This document shows, piece by piece, positions 14,920 to 23,208 of a DNA stretch of 32,290 nucleotides (position 1 is its first letter; every line of letters begins with the position of its first letter). The DNA comes from Bacillota bacterium. Lineage in GTDB: Bacteria > Bacillota > Sulfobacillia > Sulfobacillales > Sulfobacillaceae. The stretch is taken from positions 1 through 32,290 of the forward strand of contig JAJZXX010000142.1 of the NCBI GenBank assembly GCA_021806205.1. The letters run 5' to 3'. The notes below the pieces were generated by a model. The model was not told the origin of the DNA and did no database searches. It saw only the letters and a program-made list of their open reading frames with translations. The translations under genes were made by a program, and so were the position numbers.

Positions 14920-16143
14920 CTAGACGGCTTGATCACTAAATTCCCGCCCATCGTGCCGAACCCGGTGTGGCACACCTTGCCTGGCGGTCAAAATCACTAC
15001 AGGGCCTTTCCAAATGCGCTGACTCACGCTCTTCAAAGCAAACGGCAATTGCGCGAAGTCAAGATCGCGACCGTCGTAATGATGGCGCAGCACCAATTCT
15101 ACTCCCATATCCTCGATTGCCAGTCTCGGAAGGCCGGCATGATCCAAATCTTGAATCATTTGCCGTCGAATCTCGTCTGAGGACGCCTGACGCCCAACCG
15201 ATCCGACATCGCGTTCGCGAAAGATCGCCAAGCCCGCGGCTTTCGCCAATTCGTCGGTGAGATACGCGCGAACCAATCCGACGTCCTCATAAAGATCGCG
15301 CGCTTCAAAAACCGATCCCCACCCACCCTCATTAAACGCTTGGGCATAGAGCATCTGACCCAAATGATAGGGATTCAATCGCGGCGGAGTGACTTGCACA
15401 ATGGATGCGTGCAACTGAGCGGTCTCCCAGGACTCGGTGGCTCCCATCGGCATCTCATGCAACATCTTAAGGTGGCAGAAAGTCGCGTAGCCTTCATTGG
15501 CGGTGCGGGTGAGTTGTTGGGGCCAAAAATACCGCGCTTCATCCCAGACCATCGCCAAAACCTGGCGCTCCCAGTCTTTTAAACGTGGCCCAATCTTGGC
15601 GACATGGCCCAACACGTCCGTCTTTGAACTTCCCATACTTTGCTGCGTTAACCCGTCACCACTAAAGTCCGCTAAAATGTGGGCGGCATCCAAGAGGCTT
15701 TCTACCGCGTAAAATCCAAATTGTTGACGGTACTCCTCGACCGTGCGCCGGTGTCTGGATGCAACCGACACCATATCGGAAGCCACCCTAAAAAATCCGC
15801 GGTGATGCCGAAAATAGTCGGCATGCGCCGAAACATGAGCGACCATCATCAGCGCTTGCGCAGGCGTTGCGGTCTGATCAATAAATGCATAGGTCGGCAC
15901 GTGATTAATCACCAGTTCATAAATTTGGGTCATTCGGAAGTCAAACGAGGTTTTCAAACGCTGCCGCGACTTGCCAAAACTCCAGTGGCCGTAGCGCACC
16001 GGCAGACCGCCTTGGGATGCCAGGGCTTGTATCGTCGGTGGCGGGACCAGTTCGAAATGGATGTGTCCCGGTTCTAGCGAAAGGGATTGCACTTGGGAAA
16101 AGACCCGGTCGCACACTCGGTTTAACGTGTCAGCCGTTAGCAT
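14920..16143 (-). CDS. spoVR: SpoVR family protein
   Basis: A 407-residue SpoVR protein. Blocks near the N-terminus (FELVPPPTIQALASQGGLPVR, YGHWSFGK), ELVINHVPTYAFI, MMVAHVSAHADYF and the strongly conserved ANEGYATFCHLKM all fit the family, as does LNPYHLG. SpoVR is needed for normal spore cortex formation in Bacillus, and outside sporulation it works with PrkA and YhbH/YeaH in stress and stationary phase. ATG 16143 is used because the frame upstream begins only with a TTG (16164). Its GGAGGT is about 12 bases away, longer than usual. It overlaps yhbH by 14 bases. Confidence 0.95.
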   Translation of the reverse strand: MLTADTLNRVCDRVFSQVQSLSLEPGHIHFELVPPPTIQALASQGGLPVRYGHWSFGKSRQRLKTSFDFRMTQIYELVINHVPTYAFIDQTATPAQALMMVAHVSAHADYFRHHRGFFRVASDMVSVASRHRRTVEEYRQQFGFYAVESLLDAAHILADFSGDGLTQQSMGSSKTDVLGHVAKIGPRLKDWERQVLAMVWDEARYFWPQQLTRTANEGYATFCHLKMLHEMPMGATESWETAQLHASIVQVTPPRLNPYHLGQMLYAQAFNEGGWGSVFEARDLYEDVGLVRAYLTDELAKAAGLAIFRERDVGSVGRQASSDEIRRQMIQDLDHAGLPRLAIEDMGVELVLRHHYDGRDLDFAQLPFALKSVSQRIWKGPVVILTARQGVPHRVRHDGREFSDQAV

Positions 16144-17275
16144 GTTCCACTTGAGACCTCCCAAAAAAGTGTGTCATCGCTTGGAAGATGTCTTCCTTGC
16201 CGCGAAGAATGACGACCCCTGCCCCGGGCATTTGAGAAAACTCTTGATAAAGGGGGGAGGGGTTGCGCTCCGTGTCGTGGATCTCCCCATAGCCAAAGAG
16301 CGTGACCGCGGCTTGGAGCTGGCGGCCCATTTCCACCGCTTGGGCATTGTCCGAGGTGAGATTACCGCCGTCTGTAAAGTGGAATGCGTAGATGTTATAG
16401 TGCTTCAACGGAAAGCGTTCGGCCACAACCTCCAGAGCCAAACGGTACACCGAGGAGGAGACCGTGCCTCCCGATGCTCCGCGATGAAAAAAACTTTCCT
16501 CGTCCACTTCGCGGGCTCTGACGTCATGGGCTAAAAAGACTAGGTCGACAAAAGGGTACTTTTGACGCAAAAATTCAGTCGTCCAGTAAAAGAAACTTTT
16601 AGCCAGATACTTTTCAAAGCTTCCCATCGATCCCGAGGTATCCATCATGGCCATGACGGCGGCTCCTCCGATATCGTCATGCGTCGGCTCCCACTGTCGA
16701 AATCTCAGGTCGTCTTGAGCTAGACCGTCTTGCGGGCCGATTCCCCGGGCTTGGCGCAGCCGAGCGGCTTTCAGAGTGCGGGCGCGGTCCCACTGCGTGA
16801 GAATCCCATGGCGCCCCAGGCCGGCAGGATTATCATCGCGGCCCACCCCCCGCAATCGCTTCTCGGGATCGAGCCGCGGCAGCTCCAATTCCGAAAATAC
16901 GGCTTGGTGAATTTCTTCTAACGAGACCGACGCCTCTTCGATGTCTAGACCAAGCTGGTCGCCACCTGGAGTCGAATTGCCTTTCCCCGAGTCGGTGGCT
17001 TGACTCCCGCCTTCACCCTCGCCCGGTACACCGCCCAAAGACCCCACACTCTCAGAAAGGCCGGGGTCAAAACGAATCCGAAATTCCTTAAACTCCGGCA
17101 CGGGTACAGACAACGCGCGCCGGCCGCTGGTCACCAGGATCTTGTCGTCTGTCACCATATCGGCGAGATGGTGACGGATGGCCTCTTCGACTTTAGCGCG
17201 ATGGCGACGTTGCTCGATCCCTTCTCCGGCCGCTCTGAACCCGCTCCCTGGCCCAATCGAGAACGACGCCTTCAT
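16130..17275 (-). CDS. yhbH: YhbH/DUF444 protein with von Willebrand-type domain
   Basis: A 381-residue DUF444 protein. The N-terminus (about residues 1-80) carries the RRHRAKVEEAIRHHLADMV and FKEFRIRFDP motifs of the YhbH/YeaH family, then a Gly-rich linker. The C-terminal half is a von Willebrand A-like domain with MMDTSGSMGSFEK as the metal-ion site (DxSxS), followed by AHDVRAREVDEESFF and HFTDGGNLTSDN. It acts with the PrkA kinase and SpoVR. ATG 17275 overlaps the prkA stop as ATGA, which supports this start over the longer frame at 17320; a GGAGGG lies about 11 bases upstream. Bacillus yhbH is a sporulation gene. Confidence 0.94.
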   Translation of the reverse strand: MKASFSIGPGSGFRAAGEGIEQRRHRAKVEEAIRHHLADMVTDDKILVTSGRRALSVPVPEFKEFRIRFDPGLSESVGSLGGVPGEGEGGSQATDSGKGNSTPGGDQLGLDIEEASVSLEEIHQAVFSELELPRLDPEKRLRGVGRDDNPAGLGRHGILTQWDRARTLKAARLRQARGIGPQDGLAQDDLRFRQWEPTHDDIGGAAVMAMMDTSGSMGSFEKYLAKSFFYWTTEFLRQKYPFVDLVFLAHDVRAREVDEESFFHRGASGGTVSSSVYRLALEVVAERFPLKHYNIYAFHFTDGGNLTSDNAQAVEMGRQLQAAVTLFGYGEIHDTERNPSPLYQEFSQMPGAGVVILRGKEDIFQAMTHFFGRSQVEHANG

Positions 17276-19128
17276 CGGTGCAAAAGCCCTCCTACATGGT
17301 GAATAGCTTTGGTGGCACACTCGCGACAGTATCGGCGGCTTGCGGTCAGGGTTGTGACGGCCGCCTCGATCCGAGCCAGGATGCGTCGATCCGGCAGGGG
17401 AATCTCGGTGGTAATCTTGACTTCATCGCGCATGTCATCGAAAAGTTTTTCACTGAGCGCCCGCTGGAGTCCGCTATGGTCCAAAAAACTTAGGGGGCGT
17501 TGCTGTTTTTTGGCCATTTCCAATCGGGTGAAAATTTCCTCGCGAAACGCCCCGGCCTGCACGTCCGATATGCCCATGCGCTCCTCAACTTGCCTTAACA
17601 GGGATTCATCGAATCCCCGGTTAGTCGATCGCGATCTGACCGCCAACACCACATTATCCATATAATTGTGATACAGATTGGTTAACTCGTCGCTCCAGTC
17701 ATGGGCAAAGGCGTGGAGCACGTCTTGCTCCACCTGACGGTCGTACCATTCGCAAGCCATGTGCACCCACTCCGTGACCCCGGTTCGCACACTGTTTTCC
17801 AGAAAGGGATCACGAGCCAACCCGTCTTGAATGGTCTGTAATATCTGAGGGGCGTCGATGCACGTCACGTCATCCCGCGCCATCAATGCCGAGAGCCGGT
17901 TCACCATAAAACGGGGATCGAGCCCTTTTAAGCCTTCGCCGCTCATCGAACCCTCCAGGCGTTGCGCGCGTATCTGATCCGGATCGCCCTCGCCCCGATA
18001 TAGGTGAAGCCGGCTCAGACGGTCGCCTCCGGGTTTGGGTGACTCTTGCAGCCGGGACAAGATTGACACAAAAGCCGCCACTTCCAGCGCTCCTGGTGCC
18101 AGATGCTGATCGGATCGTTGGTGAGGCATGAGGAGTTTTTCGTAAATGCGCACCTCCGACGCCAGATCCAGGGGATAGGGCACGGGCAAAACAAAGAGCC
18201 GTGACACCAACGCCTCATTGCGGGGGTTCTGAGCAAAGCTTTTGTACTCGGCTTCGTTGGTGTGGCCAATAATGACCTCGTCGGCCGACATTAACTCGTA
18301 GCGGCCCGTCTTAAAGTTGCCTTCCTGACTTAATGACAAGAGGTGATACAAAAACTTCTCATCCAACTTGAGCATCTCTTGAAACTCCATCACCCCGCGA
18401 TTCGCAATATTAAGCTCTCCGTCGAATCGAAACGCACGCGGGTCCGATTCCGCCCCATATTGTGATATGGCGTGAAAGTCCACCGAACCGGTAAGTTCAC
18501 TAATATCCTGACTTTTCGGGTCAGAAGGGGCGTATGTGCCAATGCCAATGCGACGGGCTTCGGAAAGCCAGACTCTTTGCACTTGAACCTCCTGAAACCG
18601 GCCATGATACTTCTCGTCCAGCAGGTGGCGGCAATAAGGACAGAGCTGTCCTTCGATGGGGATCCCGAGTCGTTTGGACAATAGCGGACGGACCGGGTCC
18701 GGAACCAAGTGTAGCGGTTCCTCCTGCATGGGGCATCCCAAAATGCCATAGAGGGCTCCGGCATCCTGCCGCGTAAACGCCTCAAGTCCCCGCTTCAATA
18801 GAAAGACCAGACTGGACTTCCCACCGCTGACGGGCCCGACTAGCAATAAAATGCGCTTTTTGACCTCAAATCCCAAAGCCGCTGGCCTGAGGTAATCTTC
18901 GACCAACTGGCGGAGGGTCTCGTCCATCCCAAACAACGTCTGGTCAAAAAAGGGGTAGCTTCCAGTCGATGTGGGACCTCCCTGAGCCAGAATCATCCGA
19001 AAGAGTCTTTTATGCGCAGATTCGGCAATCGTCGGTGTTGCTTCGACTTGATCCAGATATTCTTGAAGTGTGCCGGTCCAACGCTCAGGCGGAACATTGT
19101 AATCGCTGAAGACTAACGGGTCAGACAT
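17272..19128 (-). CDS. prkA: PrkA serine protein kinase / AAA+ protease
   Basis: A 618-residue PrkA. An AAA+ domain carries the Walker A motif GPVSGGKSS at residues 98-106, and a family-specific CPYC pair lies at 162-165. CPMQEEPLHLVP, GELNIANRGVMEFQEMLK, IIGHTNEAEYKSF and the C-terminal kinase-like region are all conserved. The family has been reported as a serine kinase and, in Bacillus, as an ATP-dependent protease acting in sporulation. The C-terminus has an extra CRECATK just before the usual VGGLL.R end. ATG 19128 has GGAGG six bases upstream. It is the first gene of prkA-yhbH-spoVR, with a 66-base gap after corA on the same strand. Confidence 0.97.
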   Translation of the reverse strand: MSDPLVFSDYNVPPERWTGTLQEYLDQVEATPTIAESAHKRLFRMILAQGGPTSTGSYPFFDQTLFGMDETLRQLVEDYLRPAALGFEVKKRILLLVGPVSGGKSSLVFLLKRGLEAFTRQDAGALYGILGCPMQEEPLHLVPDPVRPLLSKRLGIPIEGQLCPYCRHLLDEKYHGRFQEVQVQRVWLSEARRIGIGTYAPSDPKSQDISELTGSVDFHAISQYGAESDPRAFRFDGELNIANRGVMEFQEMLKLDEKFLYHLLSLSQEGNFKTGRYELMSADEVIIGHTNEAEYKSFAQNPRNEALVSRLFVLPVPYPLDLASEVRIYEKLLMPHQRSDQHLAPGALEVAAFVSILSRLQESPKPGGDRLSRLHLYRGEGDPDQIRAQRLEGSMSGEGLKGLDPRFMVNRLSALMARDDVTCIDAPQILQTIQDGLARDPFLENSVRTGVTEWVHMACEWYDRQVEQDVLHAFAHDWSDELTNLYHNYMDNVVLAVRSRSTNRGFDESLLRQVEERMGISDVQAGAFREEIFTRLEMAKKQQRPLSFLDHSGLQRALSEKLFDDMRDEVKITTEIPLPDRRILARIEAAVTTLTASRRYCRECATKAIHHVGGLLHR

Positions 19129-19194
19129 ATGGGGCCTCCTTGGATGAGATACTGTAGCGCGCCATTAGCCTCAGTCTCTCCAATTTTTCCCATA

Positions 19195-20136
19195 CTAGTC
19201 GTGGCGGTGAACCCGCATCCACAAAACTAACAGCACCGACACCACGAACATCAAAAAGAGCATGTACCAATATCCGTAGTGCCACTTCAATTCCGGCATG
19301 TTGACAAAATTCATGCCGTATATAGATGCCAAGGTCGTGGCCGGCAGGCTCAATGTGGACACGATAGTCAAAAACCACATCACTTTATTAATCTGGTTGG
19401 ACTGCAAGGCGGTGTACCCCTGATCCATTTCGGCCAGCCCCTCCCGCATAGCCGCCACTTCTGTCACCACGTCTTTCATGAGAAAGGCCACGTCTTGAAA
19501 GTAAGGGTGATTGGCTTTAGCGACATAGGGGAAGTCATCGCTCTTTAACAGATCGGTAATCGACCCTTCCGGTTCTAGAATATGTTTAGCGTCCATCGTT
19601 CGCCGTCTGAGCTGTAAAATTTTTGGCGACATGTCCCGATAGACGTGCTCCAGCATCTCCTGCTGCATCGCTTCGAATTGCTGGCCCAGCCGGTGTACCA
19701 GTTTTCCTAAATCCGCCACATGGCCGTCCAACACCCGATACAAAGCGAAATCAACCCCTTGGGAGAGCATCTGGCTATCAATCACCGAAGCCATCGCATG
19801 GTCCACGACTCGGGATGGCCCATCAAAATGCGCCGTCACGAGAAAATTCCGGCCGATGATAAAGCTCAGGTGGGGGAGCGGCAGCTCGGCGGCAACCGGG
19901 ATGAGCGACAGCATAAAGCTCACCGCCTCTTTTTCAATCAATAGGTTGGGCCGATGCTTGGTCTCCTCCATCAGATGTTCTACAACCTTTGGGTGGGCGT
20001 CATACAGGCGAGCCAGCACCCGAGGCACTTGGGATCGGTCTTCCGGTCCCAAGTCCACCCAAAGCAAGTCCGCATCCCGGGGCCAATTTGGGGATGTCTC
20101 GGTACGGCCATTTTTTAAGAAGACAAACCGCGACAT
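19195..20136 (-). CDS. corA: CorA-family divalent cation transporter
   Basis: A 313-residue CorA/MIT protein. A soluble N-terminal domain is followed by long helices and two C-terminal membrane segments, with the YGMNF selectivity motif after the first (LSLPATTLASIYGMNFVNMP). It should move Mg2+ (or Co2+/Ni2+) across the cytoplasmic membrane as a pentamer. ATG 20136 has AAAGGAG about eight bases upstream. It is upstream of prkA on the same strand without a visible terminator between them, so partial read-through into prkA is possible. Divergent from the YIEGIA pair. Confidence 0.95.
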   Translation of the reverse strand: MSRFVFLKNGRTETSPNWPRDADLLWVDLGPEDRSQVPRVLARLYDAHPKVVEHLMEETKHRPNLLIEKEAVSFMLSLIPVAAELPLPHLSFIIGRNFLVTAHFDGPSRVVDHAMASVIDSQMLSQGVDFALYRVLDGHVADLGKLVHRLGQQFEAMQQEMLEHVYRDMSPKILQLRRRTMDAKHILEPEGSITDLLKSDDFPYVAKANHPYFQDVAFLMKDVVTEVAAMREGLAEMDQGYTALQSNQINKVMWFLTIVSTLSLPATTLASIYGMNFVNMPELKWHYGYWYMLFLMFVVSVLLVLWMRVHRHD

Positions 20137-20175
20137 GGTCCGAACTCCTTTAGATCTCGCTCGCTCGTCATCTGC

Positions 20176-20205
20176 TTTACTTTTTCCATCACCACTCTGG
20201 ATAAT
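20176..20205 (+). promoter_or_regulatory. Weak sigma-A-like promoter before YIEGIA gene
   Basis: TTTACT (20176-20181) and GATAAT (20200-20205) are 18 bases apart, matching 4 of 6 and 5 of 6 of the sigma-A boxes, and sit about 55 bases before the ATG. It is the best candidate in the divergent space with corA. A sporulation sigma factor would also be plausible for this gene. Confidence 0.25.
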
Positions 20206-20259
20206 ACTGGCGTCATGGGGGAATGCCTATAGCGCCACAACAGCGGTAGGAGGGTGCAT

Positions 20260-21177
20260 ATGTCGGGCTCCACCGGACCGATTAATTGGGATCCCATGAT
20301 CGTGGGCTTTATCGCCGGTTTTGTCTCGCGGGTCTTAGCGTTGCGATCGGGGCGCAGCCACCAACCCGGCTATCCATCGTCGTATGTCATACAGATTGCG
20401 ATTGGCGTCATTGCCGCGATGATCGGATCCAGCGTGATTGTCTCGCTTATAGGTAAGCAATTTACCGCCGCCACGTTTTTGACCCTGGCTGCCACCCAAT
20501 TTTTCAACGTGCGCAACAACGAACGCCAAACTCTTGAGCAAGAAGAGAACCTCATTTTAGTCGGGCGCGGGGCTGGATTTATCGAAGGCATCGCCATCAC
20601 CTACGAGGCTCGCAACTTTCTTTGCATGCTCGTAGCCCTGGCGACCTCATTGGTGACCCAGTGGAACTTGTTGTTTGGCATGATCGGGGGCGTTATCTTT
20701 CTCATCATCGGCGAATTTTTCATGTCAGGTCCTAAAGTGGGCGATCTGATCGACGTAGAGCCCGCTGACGTGAGATTTGAAAAAGGGACGCTACTCTATG
20801 TTGGGCCGGTGATGATGATGGAGGTAGGATTGGCCGATTCTCGACAACGCTTTCTCGAAGAAGGCCTAGGGGTCATCTTAAAAGCCAAAAACTTTCGGGG
20901 CGAGTCGGTTCTCTGGAACATTGCGCAGCGTCAAGCCATTTCGCATCAGGCCGCCTCCACCGTGGGCGTTCAAAAGGACGTAGGATATCCCGAACAAACA
21001 CCCTTATGCCGAATGGCCATGCCTCAAGGCACGGGTCAGGCAGGACTTGCCATCATTCCCGTGGAACGCGATATGGATAACCTCATTAAAGCCATCAAAA
21101 ATACGCCCGTCCTTGAATCAGGCAAGTGGTCCAAGATGCGCAACACCAAGAACCGAAAGGATGTGTCGCATGGCTGA
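20260..21177 (+). CDS. YIEGIA-domain membrane protein
   Basis: A 305-residue protein with about four to five hydrophobic helices in the first two thirds and a soluble C-terminal part (MMMEVGLADSRQRFLEEGLG). GAGFIEGIAITYEARNF contains the FIEGIA version of the motif that names the family, which occurs in spore-forming Firmicutes. The molecular role is not established. ATG 20260 has GGAGG six bases upstream; a GTG two codons earlier lies in the binding site. Its end overlaps by 8 bases a small gene whose product belongs to the family described as a capping subunit for YIEGIA, so the two should form a complex. Confidence 0.88.
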   Translation: MSGSTGPINWDPMIVGFIAGFVSRVLALRSGRSHQPGYPSSYVIQIAIGVIAAMIGSSVIVSLIGKQFTAATFLTLAATQFFNVRNNERQTLEQEENLILVGRGAGFIEGIAITYEARNFLCMLVALATSLVTQWNLLFGMIGGVIFLIIGEFFMSGPKVGDLIDVEPADVRFEKGTLLYVGPVMMMEVGLADSRQRFLEEGLGVILKAKNFRGESVLWNIAQRQAISHQAASTVGVQKDVGYPEQTPLCRMAMPQGTGQAGLAIIPVERDMDNLIKAIKNTPVLESGKWSKMRNTKNRKDVSHG

Positions 21178-21370
21178 TGCCCCCATGCCCTCCATGTTCG
21201 CGATCATCACCACCGACAAAAATACGGTGCTGTATGGCGGCATGGCTCCGGTATTCTACGCCCCCAATGACATTGAACGTGATCGTGTGGCTATGTGGCT
21301 GTGCCGCATCACCAATGCCATCGTGCATGACTTGCACAATGGCACCGTCATCTTGACGGTCAGTAAGTGA
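21170..21370 (+). CDS. Small capping-complex subunit for YIEGIA
   Basis: A 66-residue protein beginning MADAPMPSMFAIITTDK and containing VLYGGMAPVFYAPN, matching the short family always found next to YIEGIA genes. It has no membrane segment. ATG 21170 overlaps the YIEGIA gene by 8 bases, with AAAGGATG upstream. The name rests on family context; the action is unknown. It stops 8 bases before the convergent end of the lipoprotein gene, with no terminator visible. Confidence 0.85.
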   Translation: MADAPMPSMFAIITTDKNTVLYGGMAPVFYAPNDIERDRVAMWLCRITNAIVHDLHNGTVILTVSK

Positions 21371-21378
21371 TGAGCGCA

Positions 21379-22368
21379 TTATGGCCAGACAATATCCGGT
21401 ATCGCGCTCACAACGCTGGCATTCACGCGCACCCGCCGCACCTGACCCTTGGCATTCTGCCAGTAGACAGCGTTATTGGCGATGAGCGGGTGGGTAACGT
21501 GCCTCGCCACGATGCTTTCTGTGTTCTTCGACGGAATGCCCAAAATAAGTCGGGTCCCCTGCAACACCAAGACCCAGTCCGCACCCGAAGCCTCGAGATT
21601 CCCAGACAACGTCAGGCGCGCTGCTTGTCCCGATTTGATGTTCGACCAGCTGACCGTCACCCGGCGACTCCCCTGGGGGCGGGCCGTCATTATCCAACCT
21701 TGCTGGCTTATCACGTTAACAGGATCGGAGGGCAATTGTCCGTCGGCTACCCATTTGCCATTCTGCCACTCTTTCAACGCCTGACCACGCAGATCGAACA
21801 AGACCCCGCGAGTGGGGTCTTCAAACCAACGCCCCTCCATCTGGGCTAATGAGAGCGAAAGCGGACGACGGGTCTTCATGTCGTATCCGCCATAAGCGGC
21901 CACAGGCCCCTGGACACCAGCACTCACTTGCCAAAAGAAGGTATGATCAGCAAAACCACCCATGCTGGCGGGTGAGAGTGTTAATCGATGCGGCAGTCTC
22001 CAGATTTTTTTGACGTATCCCGTTCGGGTGTTGACCAGGAGTTCTTCCAACACCGGATGCGTGGCCATCAAGGCCACGGCATGCGGCATGATGTAGACAA
22101 TCCGCGGACGACTTGTCACGGGAAGGGAAAATCGGCGGCGACCGTCCCCCGCTAAACGGGTTTTCACGAGTACCCAGGGCGATCGGGACGACACGAACAG
22201 ATGCGAATTTTGACCGAAAGCGGCATAAACACTCGGCATGGCCGGAACCGATTGGACTACCGCATGAATCGACGGCGTAAAAAGCGGGGACGTCCCTTGA
22301 TACCCGCAGCCCGCCCATCCGAGAAGGCCGAGCGCCATCCCGATCACTCGTGTTCCGCGCCAGTGCAT
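21379..22368 (-). CDS. Orphan lipoprotein, probably beta-propeller-like
   Basis: A 329-residue protein I do not recognise. The N-terminus has basic residues, a hydrophobic stretch and Cys21 in GLLGWAGCGY, a near-standard lipobox, so it is probably lipid-anchored outside the cell. The rest is rich in short beta-strand patterns with repeated aromatic and Trp residues (FFWQVSAGVQG, RWFEDPTRG, GKWVADGQL, ADWVLVLQGTR), suggesting a beta-propeller or similar sheet fold. No catalytic motif is seen. The ATG has GGGGGA about five bases upstream. It is divergent from the nitroreductase and convergent with the YIEGIA pair, so it appears to be a single-gene unit. Confidence 0.78.
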   Translation of the reverse strand: MHWRGTRVIGMALGLLGWAGCGYQGTSPLFTPSIHAVVQSVPAMPSVYAAFGQNSHLFVSSRSPWVLVKTRLAGDGRRRFSLPVTSRPRIVYIMPHAVALMATHPVLEELLVNTRTGYVKKIWRLPHRLTLSPASMGGFADHTFFWQVSAGVQGPVAAYGGYDMKTRRPLSLSLAQMEGRWFEDPTRGVLFDLRGQALKEWQNGKWVADGQLPSDPVNVISQQGWIMTARPQGSRRVTVSWSNIKSGQAARLTLSGNLEASGADWVLVLQGTRLILGIPSKNTESIVARHVTHPLIANNAVYWQNAKGQVRRVRVNASVVSAIPDIVWP

Positions 22369-22472
22369 TGGATTCCCCCTCAGTCACATATCACGGCAAA
22401 GCCCTGGTAAATTCTTCGCCACATGACAAATGTCCTGCTCATGCCCGACAAAACCTCCTGGCAGCACCCCCG

Positions 22473-22502
22473 TCGACGGCTTCGGTCGATTTCGTGGATA
22501 AT
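22473..22502 (+). promoter_or_regulatory. Possible promoter for nitroreductase gene
   Basis: TCGACG (22473-22478, 4 of 6 to TTGACA) and GATAAT (22497-22502, 5 of 6 to TATAAT) are 18 bases apart and end about 45 bases before the start codon. This is the best match in the divergent region, but the -35 box is weak. Confidence 0.35.
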
Positions 22503-22546
22503 ATGATGGAACACATCACAAGCAGCCACAAAAGGAGAAGTCCGTC

Positions 22547-23104
22547 ATGGAAGTGCTCGATGCCTTACGTTCGCGCCGGTCGGTGCGACGCTTTACCAAA
22601 CAGCCGATACCCCAGTCCCTTCTGCAGGAAATCCTCAGTGTCGCACCCTGGGTGCCAAATCATCACGTGAGCCAACCATGGCGCTTTATTGTGATTACGG
22701 GCGACAGTCTCACGCTCTTGGCAGACTTAAGGGCTCAAGCCGTACTCAAAAAGCGTCAAGGTCAAGCCACTGCCCAGGAGCGCAGTGACAAAGCCCGTGA
22801 GGAGTTTAAGACCGTAGGCGCGGTCATCGCCGTGGTGCAAAAGGTCGACGCCGAACCCACCCGGCGTGAAGAAGACTATGCCGCCATGGCCATGGCCACC
22901 TATAACATCATGCTGGCGGCTTGGGATCGCGGCATCGGCAGTTATTGGAATACAGGTCCGCTGGTCCAAGATAGTGCCGTGCACGATTGGCTCGGACTCA
23001 ATTCAGACGAGCGCCCTATTGCCTTTTTGCGCATGGGCTACCCCGACACCATCCCGGTCACCCGACGCACCCCCATTGAAGAACGGCTCGAGTGGCGAAC
23101 CTGA
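22547..23104 (+). CDS. Nitroreductase family protein (YdjA-like)
   Basis: A 185-residue FMN-dependent nitroreductase. RSRRSVRRFTKQPIP binds the FMN phosphate; NHHVSQPWRFIVITG resembles the HKSMQPWRF block of E. coli YdjA; GIGSYWNTGPL and AFLRMGYP complete the fold. Likely a NAD(P)H-linked oxidoreductase active as a homodimer; the physiological substrate is unknown. The short length fits the minimal YdjA subgroup. ATG 22547 has AGGAG about nine bases upstream. It stands alone between a divergent lipoprotein gene and the convergent dnaE. Confidence 0.92.
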   Translation: MEVLDALRSRRSVRRFTKQPIPQSLLQEILSVAPWVPNHHVSQPWRFIVITGDSLTLLADLRAQAVLKKRQGQATAQERSDKAREEFKTVGAVIAVVQKVDAEPTRREEDYAAMAMATYNIMLAAWDRGIGSYWNTGPLVQDSAVHDWLGLNSDERPIAFLRMGYPDTIPVTRRTPIEERLEWRT

Positions 23105-23182
23105 GGCGGCCCGTAGATCTCGGAAACGGGAACGCCCCACGGATTCTATCCTAAACCGGGACCCGGGTCCGAGGCTCTGGGC

Positions 23183-23208
23183 GCGTCTGGCCGCACGAAG
23201 CCAGACGC
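23183..23208. terminator. Strong stem-loop between nitroreductase and dnaE
   Basis: GCGTCTGGC and GCCAGACGC form a perfect 9-base-pair stem with an 8-base loop, reaching the first base of the dnaE stop codon. No T-run follows on either strand, so it is not a standard intrinsic terminator, but its place between two convergent genes suggests an ending or RNA-stabilising role. Confidence 0.4.
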
